NCBI RefSeq assembly: GCF_036588685.1
Contig: NC_086378.1
Span: forward strand, 38,355,578 to 38,419,577
DNA from: Mytilus trossulus
Taxonomy: Eukaryota; Mollusca; Bivalvia; Mytilida; Mytilidae
Direction of reading: 5' to 3'
Length of the DNA stretch: 64,000 nt
Part shown: positions 1-10,979 of the stretch, piece after piece
Numbering within the stretch: position 1 is the stretch's first letter
Layout of the letters: every line of letters begins with the position of its first letter
Made by a program: the position numbers and the translations under genes
The notes under the pieces: generated by a model
Seen by the model: the letters and a program-made list of their open reading frames with translations, nothing else
Database searches by the model: none
Told to the model about the DNA's origin: nothing

Positions 1-218
1 TTTTTTTCATTTGTTAATAGAGAGTACTGAGAGAAGAAGTCAAAGAAAATTTGAAATGGAATGTGGATCGATCTTCACCAAGCAACAAAATTCGAGACCT
101 GATGGGTTGGACAAAGGACATAATGAAGGATATAATATACCAAAGGACTATACTAAGTAACCCAATAGCCATAGGTTTAACTAAGGGTTGGTAAGTTGTC
201 TCTAAATTCCTTATATAC

Positions 219-345
<127 letters not shown>

Positions 346-405
346 CCCAATCAAGTAAATTATTATGCTCAAAAGAGGTACGAAAGATACCAGAGAAAGA
401 ATCAA

Positions 406-610
406 CCTCATAAATCGAAAATAAACTCACAACACCATGGATAAAAATGAAAAAGACAAACAGACAAATAATAGTACACTAGAAACAACATAGAAACTAA
501 AGGCTGAGCAACACGAACCCCACAAAAACTAGGGGTTATCTCAGGTACTCCGGCAGGGTAACCCGTCGTGTTGCTCATGTTTTGACGAATCCGGTAATTC
601 GATAGGACAC
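406..610 (-). repeat. Retroelement 3'-end repeat (family D), minus orientation
   Basis: Reverse complement reads ATGAGCAACACGACGGGTTA...GGTGTTGTGAGTTTATTTTC. It matches copies at 3808-3943 (-), 10980-11230 (+), 49360-49500 (+) and 50232-50480 (+). In the last case it directly follows reverse-transcriptase remnants, so the family is probably the 3' end of that retroelement. Confidence 0.7.
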
Positions 611-758
611 ATTCATGAAAAGGGAAGGGGATTGTAGTTACGACGTAAGAAACATATCCGATATCTGTGAAACGGTAATTCCAAAACGGTCAACCAACTT
701 GTGATGCCGTCCGTAAAACAAACAGTCACAAAAAAAAACCCATATTTCTTTTTAATAG

Positions 759-930
759 AACTTTTGGCGTTTTATAGGCTTGTATGGAACCATTTAGTAA
801 CAGCCATCAGTTTTGTTATCAATATCTTAATGCTAGTCACGTGGCAGGCTAAAGGATCACTAGGTGTCCCAGCACAAATAAAGGACAATACTACAGCGAC
901 ACCCCCAGAGATAGACCCAGCGATTTATAA
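759..930 (+). CDS. IP3R-like exon: first transmembrane segment
   Basis: Acceptor TTTTTAATAG at 749-758 and donor GTAAGT at 931. Encodes LLAFYRLVWNHLV followed by a hydrophobic run ISFVINILMLVTW, which matches the position of TM1 in IP3 receptors, then a polar loop ending DPAIY. Starts with two bases of a split codon and ends with two bases of the next. It is the first exon recognisable in the window. Confidence 0.75.
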
Positions 931-3900
931 GTAAGTGTATAGTTTCTAATCAGTGAAAATTGTTTAGGTTTATATTGTTATGGTAGTTGTTGTAAAATTT
1001 TTTTTTACATTTCACAAAATATAAGAAAAAAATGTATCACAATGGAAATCGCATGTATAAGTCATATCAGTTTTAACATAATCATTCTTATGTCACAAGG
1101 AATCTTATATGAAATTAAGCCAATTTCAATTGTTAAAAAGATATAAAAAAAAATATGTCTGGCACAAGTATGCTTAAGTCTTGTAGCCAGTGAAATTTGT
1201 TCATAGATATAGGAAGATGTGGTGTGAGTGCCAATGAGACAACTCTCCATCCAAATAACAATTTAAAAATTAAACCATTATAGGTTAAAGTACGGCCTTC
1301 CACACGGAGCCTTGGCTCACACCGAACAACAAGCTATAAAGGGCCCCAAAATTACTAGTGTAAAACCATTCAAACGGGAAAACCAACGGTCTAATTATAA
1401 TACAGTTCTCTTTTATTTTGATATTCTTCTTCTACCTTAGAAACCACACTTAAGAAAAATTATTTATGTGTTGATAGTCCAGTCAAACTAAGATTTAACC
1501 TCAAACTAATTGCAACAGAAAATGTTTTAGTTCTAATCTATAGTATTATGCCCTTTATATACACAGAAAAAAGTCCCATAAAATGTAACTTGAGGAAAAC
1601 TCAAAATCAGCATTTTAAATTTCCTATGGAAATTTACATTGGGAGGGGAGATAACTCTTGCAAAGATTAGTCTTTTTTGGTCAGTTTTTGGTTGTTTTTC
1701 TTGAAATTTATGTATAGTAGGATACTTTGATGGGGTTATAAGTTTGTATTTGACTAAATTATATAATCTTCTGCTCATGAAATGTACAAAACGGAAGTGT
1801 TATAGGTAGTTTTATTTTTTTTGTACATTTTTCATTAAAGAAATTGCAAATTTGAAGCTTTGTAACCATTTTGAAAAAATAATGTGAAAATTTGGTATTG
1901 TTTATATCTGTATATTACATTTTTTCAGCAACTAACTTATCTTAGGAAACTTTAAACCAAAAAAAGAAAAATACATGCTTAATTATTTTTATTAAATTTG
2001 AGATTCTTTACCTTGACATGTTGAAAAATTCAATAAATGGTCAACTAATAAATTAGGATATCTAGATTATAGCTTGATAAAATATACGAAAACATCTTTA
2101 GAGTTGTTTGTTGTACTCTAACGACCGCTAAAAAATCAAGAATCAATACATTCTGATGAATAGAAGCGGTAAAGTTATAATTTTGTATCAATTTTTATTG
2201 ATATTTCTGCCTTTTTTGCAAGAGTTATTTCCCTTTTCAATGCAAATCTCCATAGGAATTTTAAATGGTGATTTTTTTAGTTTTCCTCAAGTTAGATTTT
2301 ATGGGACTTTTTTCTGTGTATATTTGGGGTATAATGCTAAAGATTAAAACTTTAAAATCTTCTGTAGCAATTACTTTCAGGTTAGGGTCAAATTTATGCT
2401 AGATTGACTGGACTATGAAGTAGAAAAAATATTCATAGATACCAGGCTAGCAAATTATAAACGCCAGACATCAAAGGAATATTCAGTGACACTCGATCCA
2501 AAAAGTTAAAAAGGCATAATAGAGTATTGAGAATGTTTCACTTTCATGTATATTTGTACATAAGATATTTTATTGTACATGAATAAGAGAAACTTCAAAA
2601 GCCAAAAATAAGGGTTTATCTTTATACTCGTGTGAGGCAGAAAATCTCATTAAAGATATCAAGCTTCTTATTGATACAGCACGTGCATTTAAGTGGTGCT
2701 CGAATCGATTGAGCTAAAGTACAAATAAATACGACGTTGGAGCGCACTGGAAATAAAAAAAATCCGCAAGGTACCAAATATGGCTAATAATTTTAAAAGT
2801 GATAAAAATATCAGTTACCTCCAACATTTAATTTCTTTCTCTGCCTATTCAAGAATTATCGAAAATCTATAAAATTGTTGGGATAACAAACCCCAAAACT
2901 GATTATTTTTCAGCAATTTTATGGCTAAATAAATTAAGTACTTGTTTGAGAATTTATAATCTTAAGATTATAATCATGTTCTATTATTTTAATAGTCCTA
3001 CGCCAGATATAGCAGTCTTGTCTCTAGAGCAGTATGATATAGCAATATATGTTCTTGGAGGAACTCATAACTTCTTATGTGTACTGATCCTAATAAGTTA
3101 TTTTGTTGGAAACCACCCACGTTTGCCGAAAATCAAGACGACTATTGAGTCAATTAAGTAAGTACAAAGTTTCTGTATAGAATCATCTATCAATTCTGTT
3201 TCGCATTTCCTAAAGTATGATTTTTTTATATAAAATTTATTATTATTTCGTTCATTTCCTTGCGAAAACTGCCCAAACATTAGTGATGAACATTGATAAC
3301 AGCAGTGATTGAAAGACTGTCATGTTTCACTCATAGATCAATAGCAATTATGCAAATAAATATCAGAATTGTCCACATAACATTAACCCGGCAAAGATAA
3401 TGAAATAATGCTTATAAAACATTTTACACAACAGCAATAAAATTACATTTAGAAAACAAACTATAATCTAAAGAAAAAAAAGAATAAAGATTTCTAATAG
3501 AGCTTGGGAAGTCAACATCAATTACAAATAAGCAGCTACAAAGTACAAGCTAGATATACTATCTTTACAGACAGACCTTCAGTAGGAAAAAGAAAGATGA
3601 TGACCACGAGGAAGACGCCAAGAAACCACATCAGTCCAAACTCGATGCCAAGTTATTGAGCTTTACAACATTCTACTATTTAGTATGTCTTAATAATAGA
3701 CAGTTGTACAAGATTCATATTTCAACAATTAATGTTTCTTCGGGAAACACTAATGACATTATAGTAATTGACATTGACGTGATTTTTCCTTATATATGCC
3801 AGGTTTATAAGTCGAAAATAAACTTATAACGCTATGGCAAAAAAAAGAGAAAAGTCAGAAAAGAATATAAAAAGCAAAACATAGAAAAAACTAAAGACTG

Positions 3901-6900
3901 AGCAACACGAACCCAACCAAAACCTTGTTATGATCTCGGGTGTTTGGAAAGTACATATCTCAATTGTTCCTTGTACATCATTGGCCATCATTTATGTGTT
4001 TTGGTTTTAGCTTTGCTGATGAAGGTAAATCTAGAAAATCACGCACCAAATTTATAAATATTATTTTTCTAATTTTATATGATGATGATTTGGATAGTTA
4101 TTTAAAAAATTAATCTTTCATCCGACAATATCGATACTTTATGAATAGATTGGTTCTTAAATTTATTAACTCATATATTTTTATGTGTCTTATGAGTTAT
4201 ATAGATATATGTAAAAGGTTGTCATACAAGAATATATATGTTCATATATTTTATATCATTAATTTATTCAGGCATTTCTAGCGTTATCTATTGGTGGAAC
4301 TTTAGCACATGGATATTTTTTTGCATTCCACATGCTGAATATAGTGAACAATAATCAGTTATTGAGTGGAGTAATCAAAGCTGTAACACAGAACGGTAAT
4401 ACGTGCTTAAGTCGATATACATTAATGTATGGAGTCTAGTTTGGCAAACTTTCTTTTCATCTATGGTTACAGAATTGATAATCATACTGTTAACATAACA
4501 TCCAAATAAACTGCATCTTATAAAAAAAAATATGTAAGCAATTTTCTTGCAATTTTGCTATTATGAAAAGACAGAATCAATCAATTTTCTTAAACTTACA
4601 TTTTACGTTCAATTTTACAGTAATACAATACACAAAACGATGGCTCATTTTAAACATATTTTCATTTCATTTTGCAGGCAAATCACTGGTATGGGTGGCT
4701 ATACTTGGCTTGGTTGTGTTTTATCTGTATGCCATCGTTAGTTTTGCCTTAATGAGAAGCATGTTCGATCCAGAATCCTATTTGTATTGTGCCTCGTTAT
4801 GGCAATGTACTATTACAGTTATTAGATATGGTTTGATAGGGGAATTATTTGAGGTGAGTAATATATAATGAAGTTCAATCAATTTATATACTATTCATTT
4901 AAAAATGAAACATGCGAAAAAAATCTTATCGAGAACATTTGTAAAGTATTAACGCTCTTTTTTTTAATCAATTAAAAGAATACGTTGGTTTCAGAGAAAG
5001 TTTATATTACAATGTGTTGACATTAATTCTATACTTTGGAGATGTGTCTATTCGAGGAAGACATCCGTTAATTTCATTTGTTTGCATGCAGAATTAAAAT
5101 AATTAATTAAATATTAAGTTACTTAGTGATTTTTTTTCACTGAATCAAACAAGTTTGTTTCTTTTCAGGAAATGAAAGCCCATAAATCGGAAGCAACCTT
5201 TGCTAAGTTTGGTTGGGTTGTTCTGTATCATGTTTCCTTCTTCGTATTCATCACTACCATTGGTTTGAACATTATATTTGGTATCATTGTGGACACATTC
5301 TCGGAACTCAGGGACCTTAAGGTAAAATATGGCATTTCAACTTTATGTGTATGCTATATGTACTACTCAAAGGCATTAAATGCAACAAACATACATCAAT
5401 TGCAAACAAATATTTATAAATAAAAGCAACCAACAGAAGTATATCGCTGTCCAATGGTCATGAATCGATTAACCGAAAATAGTTCCGGGTTACAAATTAA
5501 TATCGAGGGAGACACATCAACTATAAGATAAAAACAACGGAACAACAAAAAAAAACACTGAACTGCACATACAAATGTCGGTTGTTCTTCCAAATCAAAA
5601 CTTTGTGTAAATAAAAAACTCCTGTGCATACAGAAGCTTTAATCTGAAAATCATATAAATGAAATAGCTGATTTTTTATCTTAACTTTTACATACATATA
5701 GAAAATGAAACATAAGACAACTGTAATATCATGCAAGTAAAGGCAACAGTAGTAGACCGCTGTGCAATAGTCATAAATCAATGAAGCAAAAACAAAAAAA
5801 ATACGGGTCACAAACCAAAACAGAAGGAAACTTATAGTTGTGTTTCCCTCTGTTTTTGATTGTGACCCGGATTTTTTTTCTCGCTTAATTACGTCTTATA
5901 GCAATGCCAATTCCAACTCAACAAACCAGAAATTTTCAGGAATATATCACGTTCGGTACCTATCAGACAGATGACATTAATTGTAATCCACAATTTAAGA
6001 CGTGTTAATAATGTCGTTAGTTAGTTTTGGCACAGACACATCGTATAGACCAACCAATGTGTAATGGTGTTCATGAAATTTCTGGAGTGTCATTTTTAAT
6101 CTTTTCTCTTCTAAACTCTGTGTGGCCAGTTTCTACTTAAGGAGCAAACATATGAAGTCTGTATAGTATGGACATGCACGGGCATAAGTTAACAATTGAG
6201 AAATATAAACACCATACGATGGGGCAAAGGGCATTATACTGCTGAGAAATAAAAAAAAACATACTTTGGAAGTTTAAATCATCCCGTTTGTCATATATTC
6301 TAGTGTGAAGTCGTCAATCTATGTCAATAGTAAAGAAAAGCAGTATTTCTAGTATCAGTATTATCCTTAATTTCAATTTCATTGGGATATATGAGATACA
6401 GTCATCAGTAATAGGACATCATCAATATATCTGATATAAAAATCAAAGAATTGTGTAAGGCGCTATACTTTTTGTCTTTTAAAAGGTTTTGAATGAATTC
6501 TTCTGCAAACGATTATGAAAAACTAATCGACACAATTAGATCCCATTGGAATACCGACTATCTGTTGAAATATCAATCCTCCGAACATAACAAATATACG
6601 ATCAATAAGTCCAGCATTTGTTTATATCATCTTCATTGTAATTGCTGATAGAATCAATGTGGTTCTTTGCAAAATAAGAACTATTATAACCAAGATCAAA
6701 AACCGCATATCTACGATTCCCATTTTTATATAAAAAGCTCTGTTTAATGAAATGGTAAGTCGATTTTTCAATTGAGCAATAACGTTTGTTTTAACTGTTA
6801 AATAAATAGCATATGAAAACTGTCTTTAAAACAACCATTCTACTACACATTTACATTTCACATCTCTATCTATAAAATAGTAGCATGTAAATTATAAAAA

Positions 6901-9507
6901 CTTATGATAAAATACTAGTGCGCGCGAACGAAACGTTTTTATTTCGAAATATCGCATCCTATTCGTGAAGCAAAACACTGAACGTCTGTGAGCCTCAACA
7001 CCTATTGAAGTAAAACAGAACAATCTTACTCTTCTTGTGAGAGGTTAACTTTGTATTAGTCTAAAATCGTTTAAAATACGAGATTATTTTATGTTACATG
7101 ATTTTTTTGTTAATAGAACTTAGAACAGATTTTATTTGTGAAATGTTTATCTACAGATTCTTGTTTCCTTTCTTGCACCATATGAGTCAACACGTTGATA
7201 TGGCAACATATTGTTGCATGATTGCGATGTAATCAATTAAGATGATTAATATATTTATAATATCTCTTTTTCAGTGGACTTCGGAGGCGGACATGCGTGA
7301 TACTTGTTTCATATGCAGCAGAAACAGTTATGACTTTGAGCACCACGGAAAGGTTTGAATTTCTAAAAGCATATAATACTTTCATCACCACCGAAAGGCT
7401 TTTCGCATTTAATGTATAGGTTCAGTTAAGTTAGTCAAATAAACTTAGTTTACTTAGTCTATAATTATTGAATATTTTTTTTTTGCAAAGTTATGCGCTC
7501 ATTTCATCTAAATAAATGAAATGACAATAATATTGTGATCTTTTTGTTGCGTAAATTATCTGAAAAGTTTAAATTGAGATAAACATAATTTCACAATCAA
7601 ATACCGAATTCTAAAGTTCCTGACCCTCCGAGGAAAATTCTAAGCGTAAGCAAATGGCAAAATCCAAAGCTAAAACACATCAAACGAATGAACAACAATT
7701 TCATATTCCCACTTTGTACAGGCATTTCCAAATGCAGAAAATAGTGGATTTATTCTGGTTTTATAACTAGCCTAACATCTCACTTGTATAACAGTCGAAT
7801 AGAATTCAATTGTATTGACAAAGATGTGTGAACAAAGCAAACAGACATAATAGGTTCTTAATAAATCGTCTTTGGAAATTAATTGTGCATTTTGTTTTCA
7901 GGGCTTTGATCATCATGTTAGACATGAACATAACATGTGGGCATACGTCTTTTTCTTCATTCATTTGAATGGCACAAAAGTAAATGACTACACAGCACTG
8001 GAAATGTATGTTTACAAATTGGTAAGTATCCTTGACTATGTGAAGGGTTCTAGTAGTCACATATTACGTTTTTATATTAATTCTTTTTAATAATGTACAG
8101 CAAAAACAAACAAAATATATCAAGGCGAATGAGAAAGTGTAAAAATATGCTTCTTATTCTAACAAACATTGTAAACATATTGATAAAAAGGTAATTTTCA
8201 ACTTCAAAATTGAATACATGTTTTTGTGATCAATACACATTTTTTAAATTGCTTTGTATTCTTTAAAATAAATATATTTCATGTTTTGTCTTATTTTCTT
8301 TATTTCCTTTACAGTTGTTGAAAGAAAATTACGACTTCTTTCCGCTAGATCGAGCTCTATCACTGTCAGGAATGGGCAAGGATTCCACAGAAACCAAGAT
8401 CGATGATCTTCTTTACCATGTCACATCAATAGTAGAAAGACAAAGAAGAGAGGTAATTTCTAGTTGTGCCAGTAGTCTTTTTTATGATTTTTTTATATGA
8501 ATAAAAAAACGAACTTTTGTTATGATTGTCAATGAGACAACTTTCCAACAGGGACAAAATGGTGTAGGCAACTAAAGGTCACCATCAGGTGTCAATATTA
8601 AAATAAAATGATAAATTAATTATATTATCCTTGCATTATATTTCATCTTGTAAACAGTACAATGTTTTAATCATTTTAGGAACTTGAGAAGACACGGAGT
8701 GAAGAAAGGGTAAGACAAAAAGTGTGGGAGCAGAAACATCGACTCGGGTCATTCAGACGACGTGCAAAATTACCAGTCCCAGCCGAACAAGATCCTCTGA
8801 CCGGAATGATTTATCCTCAGTTACCAGGTGATGACCCCACTACTCAACTAGCACCACCACAACAATACCTAAAACCTACATATCCTCAGTCAGGTGTATT
8901 AAGTGGAAGAACTAGCCCTAGAAGGTACAGTGACGTAGGACTTGCAACGAGTATGCTAGGAAGAGATAAATCAGAATTGTTATCGCCTTTGCCTGTTGCA
9001 TCTAGATATGACAGGCGACCATCCATTGGGAGTCGAAGTGGAAGCCCAAGTAGGATGGAACATGATCGATTGAGGAGAAGAAGTCCATCTCGGTATGATG
9101 ATGATGATCCATATCTTGGCAGTGTTAGCCCGATCAGGTATGAAGATAGACTGAGAAGCCCATCATGGTCTCGGCAGGGTAGTGATGGAGAAATAAGACC
9201 AATAACACCTAGTCCTTTAACCAGACGAGATACTATCACAAGTGGTATGTTAAGTCCAAGATGGCAGGAAAGCAGAACAACAAGTCCAAGAGGTGGTATT
9301 CAGTTCTTCCCTGAAACAGAAGCTTTCCCACCACCTCCGCCTTCTTTCATGGATCGTCGAGGAAGCACAGATAGAAGAGCTAGCGATTTTAGACCAGAAT
9401 CGGTAGAGGGGTTGTTTGACCTTCCAGAGTTCGACCACCCGGGTGATAGAGACAGGGATGCAGACAGCACACATAGTAGTGAATATAGAGGGGTCTCTCG
9501 ATATTGA
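759..9507 (+). CDS. IP3-receptor-like intracellular Ca2+ release channel, 3' ten exons (5' end outside window)
   Basis: Exons deduced from splice sites and conserved protein: 759-930, 2996-3157, 3571-3682, 4272-4395, 4678-4853, 5169-5321, 7275-7352, 7902-8021, 8315-8452, 8680-9507 (stop TGA). All have AG/GT borders and the phases chain without error (686 full residues plus a partial first codon). Family knowledge: IP3/ryanodine receptors are tetrameric ER calcium-release channels. Seen here: TM segments in exons 1, 2, 3-4, 5 and 6; an S6 with a LNIIFGIIVDTFSELRD core; a zinc linker CFIC...H....H; and HNMW and RALSL motifs that favour the IP3R type over the ryanodine receptor. The N-terminal ligand-binding half is not in the window, so IP3 binding cannot be judged. 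Oddities: the canonical GGGVGD filter is missing, and a roughly 240-residue Ser/Arg/Pro-rich tail replaces the short usual C-terminus. It is probably a divergent invertebrate paralogue rather than the canonical IP3R. Confidence 0.88.
1203..1392 (+). repeat. Dispersed mussel-type repeat (family A)
   Basis: Begins ATAGATATAGGAAGATGTGG, passes through TGAGACAACTCTCCATCC, and ends near AAAACCAACGGTCTAAT. Full copies also lie at 13432-13630 (-), 17665-17860 (+) and 20140-20338 (+), and fragments at 14633-14660 and 59695-59750 (-). It is non-coding, with SINE- or MITE-like dispersal. Confidence 0.8.
1465..2440. mobile_element. Foldback-like element with ~220-bp inverted arms
   Basis: The arm at about 1465-1690 and the inverted arm at about 2195-2440 share long blocks such as ACACAGAAAAAAGTCCCATA and AACTTGAGGAAAACT on opposite strands. 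The arms enclose about 500 bp of AT-rich DNA. The similarity explains mirror-image open frames containing YGTFFCVY on the two strands. No transposase is visible, so this is a foldback or long-TIR non-autonomous element within the first intron seen. Confidence 0.65.
2440..2620 (+). repeat. Dispersed repeat fragment (family G)
   Basis: ATAGATACCAGGCTAGCAAA...AACGCCAGAC resembles the copy at 63495-63670 in its ATACCAGG start and its AAGGCCAAA/AAGGCATAA segment. It is degenerate and non-coding. Confidence 0.45.
2996..3157 (+). CDS. IP3R-like exon: transmembrane segment with YFVGN motif
   Basis: Acceptor TTTTAATAG before 2996, donor GTAAGT at 3158. Encodes a hydrophobic stretch (VLGGTHNFLCVLILISYFVGN) equivalent to the IP3R segment that ends in SFVGN. 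Phase 2 in and phase 2 out, matching its neighbours. Confidence 0.8.
3571..3682 (+). CDS. IP3R-like exon: charged cytosolic loop and start of next TM helix
   Basis: Acceptor CTTTACAG, donor GTATGT at 3683. Encodes a Lys/Asp/Glu/His-rich loop (RKKKDDDHEED) and then LLSFTTFYYL, the start of a TM helix that continues in the exon at 4272. The join is phase 0, and the combined helix aligns without a gap to the FLYHL...LFVH region of IP3 receptors. Confidence 0.75.
3808..3943 (-). repeat. Retroelement 3'-end repeat (family D), short copy
   Basis: Contains TCGAAAATAAACTTATAACG and ACTGAGCAACACGAACCCAA, the same order as at 406-560. It lies in the intron between the exons at 3571 and 4272. Confidence 0.6.
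4272..4395 (+). CDS. IP3R-like exon: TM helix and S4-S5 linker
   Basis: Acceptor TTTATTCAG, donor GTAATA at 4396. Encodes AFLALSIGGTLAHGYFFAF and then LLSGVIKAVTQN. The latter corresponds to the highly conserved LLNVIKSVTRN linker of IP3 receptors. Confidence 0.85.
4678..4853 (+). CDS. IP3R-like exon: S5, short luminal loop, pore helix, altered filter
   Basis: Acceptor CATTTTGCAG, donor GTGAGT at 4854. Encodes S5 (SLVWVAILGLVVFYLYAIVSF), a luminal loop much shorter than in vertebrate IP3Rs, a C..L..C motif and pore helix (CASLWQCTITVIRYGL), then IGELFE at the exon end where GGGVGD would be expected. Confidence 0.88.
5169..5321 (+). CDS. IP3R-like exon: S6 pore-lining helix
   Basis: Acceptor TTTCTTTTCAG, donor GTAAAA at 5322; phase 0 at both ends. 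Encodes EMKAHKSEA, then a long S6 helix (FFVFITTIGLNIIFGIIVD) and TFSELRDLK. The IFGxIxDTFxxLR signature is shared by IP3 and ryanodine receptors. Confidence 0.92.
5424..5890. repeat. Two copies of a dispersed repeat plus a strong hairpin
   Basis: Related segments at about 5424-5560 and 5730-5840 share AACAGTAGTAGACCGCTGT-like, GTCATAAATC and CGGGTCACAAAC blocks. The second copy meets an inverted partner. Arms 5786-5831 and 5841-5887 (AAAACAGAAGGAAAC / GTTTCCCTCTGTTTTTG, ACGGGTCACAA / TTGTGACCCGG) can fold into a hairpin with a ~10-nt loop. It lies within the intron before the exon at 7275. Confidence 0.6.
5950..6730 (-). pseudogene. Degenerate reverse transcriptase remnant (YIDD type)
   Basis: On the minus strand, fragments in several frames read QIVGIPMGSNC, FYIRYIDDVL, EIKDNTDT, IYDKRDDLNF, APSYGVYISQLLTYARAC and HHYTLVGLYDVSV, in that order. 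YIDD and GIPMG are the catalytic-motif neighbourhoods of reverse transcriptases. Stops and frameshifts are frequent, so it is dead. The same family supplies the remnant at 49860-50230. Clade uncertain; Penelope-like is possible but unproven. Confidence 0.7.
7275..7352 (+). CDS. IP3R-like exon: CFIC half of zinc-binding linker
   Basis: Acceptor TCTCTTTTTCAG, donor GTTTGA at 7353. 26 codons containing DTCFICSRNSYDFEHHGK; the two cysteines are those of the C-terminal zinc finger conserved in IP3R/RyR. Confidence 0.88.
7902..8021 (+). CDS. IP3R-like exon: His half of zinc-binding linker
   Basis: Acceptor TTGTTTTCAG, donor GTAAGT at 8022. 40 codons beginning GFDHHVRHEHNMWAYVFFF. The histidine pair of the C2H2-type linker is kept at IP3R spacing, followed by a YTALEMYVYKL segment equivalent to YTGPESYV. 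Confidence 0.9.
8315..8452 (+). CDS. IP3R-like exon: C-terminal cytosolic helix
   Basis: Acceptor TCCTTTACAG, donor GTAATT at 8453. Encodes DFFPLDRALSLSGMG, matching the DWFPRMRAMSL block of IP3Rs, then a charged helix ending VERQRRE that continues in the last exon as a probable coiled coil. Confidence 0.88.
8515..8612 (+). repeat. Short dispersed-repeat relic
   Basis: GATTGTCAATGAGACAACTT followed by TCCAACAGGGACAAAATGGT resembles the central part of family A (CAATGAGACAACTCTCC) but diverges afterwards. It sits in the last intron of the IP3R-like gene. Confidence 0.4.
8680..9507 (+). CDS. IP3R-like terminal exon: Ser/Arg/Pro-rich C-terminal tail
   Basis: Acceptor ATCATTTTAG; 275 codons and TGA. 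The first ~30 residues finish a charged coiled-coil-like helix (ELEKTRSEERVRQKVWEQ). The rest looks disordered and rich in S-P/T-P pairs and basophilic kinase-like sites (RRPS, RRRS, RRDT, RRGS, RRAS). It holds SGSPSR, a DDDD run and FPPPPPSF near 9326-9349. That motif combines an Ena/VASP-type FPPPP with a Homer-type PPxxF (PPPSF). Canonical IP3Rs end with a much shorter tail. Kinase and Homer binding are inferences from motifs. Confidence 0.88.
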   Translation, partial: ELEKTRSEERVRQKVWEQKHRLGSFRRRAKLPVPAEQDPLTGMIYPQLPGDDPTTQLAPPQQYLKPTYPQSGVLSGRTSPRRYSDVGLATSMLGRDKSELLSPLPVASRYDRRPSIGSRSGSPSRMEHDRLRRRSPSRYDDDDPYLGSVSPIRYEDRLRSPSWSRQGSDGEIRPITPSPLTRRDTITSGMLSPRWQESRTTSPRGGIQFFPETEAFPPPPPSFMDRRGSTDRRASDFRPESVEGLFDLPEFDHPGDRDRDADSTHSSEYRGVSRY

Positions 9508-9870
9508 TATGGTACCTCAAGTGTTCAGCTGACAGATGATATATAATTTTGAGTGACTTAAAGAATTATGTATGGACAAATCAATTCAATAATAATGATA
9601 TAAAAAAGTAACTACATATATACTTAGGTGTTGCCTGGTGTATTGTTGTGACTTAAGTCACAACTGTCTGAATGTTTGCTTTCGCTGACTTGAAAATGTG
9701 ATGTTTAATTGACTTATACCTTGCGTCTATAGACTATAACATGTTTTAGCAGGCTAAAGAACTTACATTTGAAATTGTAGACACAAAAAGTCGTCAATAT
9801 TAATACACGAAATTGATGAGGATATACATGTTGTCACAGTAAAAATAAACTAAAATAAATATTAGAGTTC
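9508..9870 (+). other. Probable 3' UTR of the IP3R-like gene
   Basis: AT-rich non-coding sequence after the TGA. AATAAA signals occur near 9844 and 9855, and further ones lie near 10863. The true polyadenylation site cannot be chosen from sequence alone. Confidence 0.45.
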
Positions 9871-10525
9871 TTGATTAATATCAAAATAAGGAGATTCGTC
9901 GTATTTGGGATACAATAGTAAGAATACAATAATCTCGGTTACAAAATGCACATATTCTTTCATTTAATATATAATCAAAGCCAAAATGTTTATATAGTCT
10001 ATTTTGCACATTGCATGCAGATAATTGTAACTGTATACTATATGTCAACGTCACCATATTGTACAATGTCACTTGCATTTCATCTCTAGAGTATCAAATT
10101 ATATTAATCAATATTCAAAACTTAAAGTCAATGAATTTAATGTTGTTTTCCATTTTAATCTTTTGACTTATTTTCGTTGATCATATAACAAACATTTCCA
10201 TGGTTGATCACCATTGATTGAACATAATGTGTTTCATGAATATAATGCTAGGAGGAAGCCTAAAAATTGTTTTTGGAATTTTATAATTCCTTTTCAGTAG
10301 CATATGATATATAAAGATCATGTGTGTGTTTGTTAATAGATTTTGATAATATTTGTGTATATATTTATCACATTTCGTAGGAAAAATGAGTATCCTTTAT
10401 AACCTGTTCATGAAAAATAATGTGCTATCACAAATACCTGTTTGAATGTTTCAAGACTGCTTAACCAATGCTTAAAAAAGATGCATTACGGTAGTTGACT
10501 TGAACATGAATCATAACAAACCAGT

Positions 10526-10570
10526 AAAAAAATCATATGTTTTGTTTTAAACAAAACATATGATTTTTTT
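10526..10570. repeat. Near-perfect 45-bp palindrome
   Basis: AAATCATATGTTTTGTTT and its reverse complement meet around a single central T. It sits in the 3' flank of the IP3R-like gene. The surrounding stretch 9870-10980 otherwise shows nothing recognisable. Confidence 0.75.
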
Positions 10571-10979
10571 TCCTCATCATTAAAATGTGCAATATTCATA
10601 GAAGAGACTATTAGACTGTATGTTATGAAGTCCAATTAAAGTACGAGCTCATTTAATATATTTTGGAGAAAATTAGTCGTAATTATATTTTGCCTTTTTT
10701 GTATAAAGCACGTGTATCATGTGTATTTTCAATACCACGCTAAACTTTTATATGCTATTATTTATGCTTGATTGAATCGGAAATTGTAGCATTCGCCAGG
10801 GGTACAATGACTTAAATGATTAATTCAACTATACTAGATTTGTTTTCTCTTTGCTTGTGTATCAATAAACGTTTATGCTATCCATGTTAGTTACTTTAAT
10901 TTTTTGACTGATATTTACATTCTAAAAAGAGAGTTTATGTGTGATTATTTTTTGGATCCATAACAGTTTGTTAACAATA

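Noticed and set aside
3963..4024. A possible extra exon of the IP3R-like gene (hydrophobic frame ending LLMK before GTAAAT)
   Set aside because: Exons 3571-3682 and 4272-4395 already join in phase 0 and align to the family without a gap. The acceptor here is weak and overlaps the end of a dispersed repeat.
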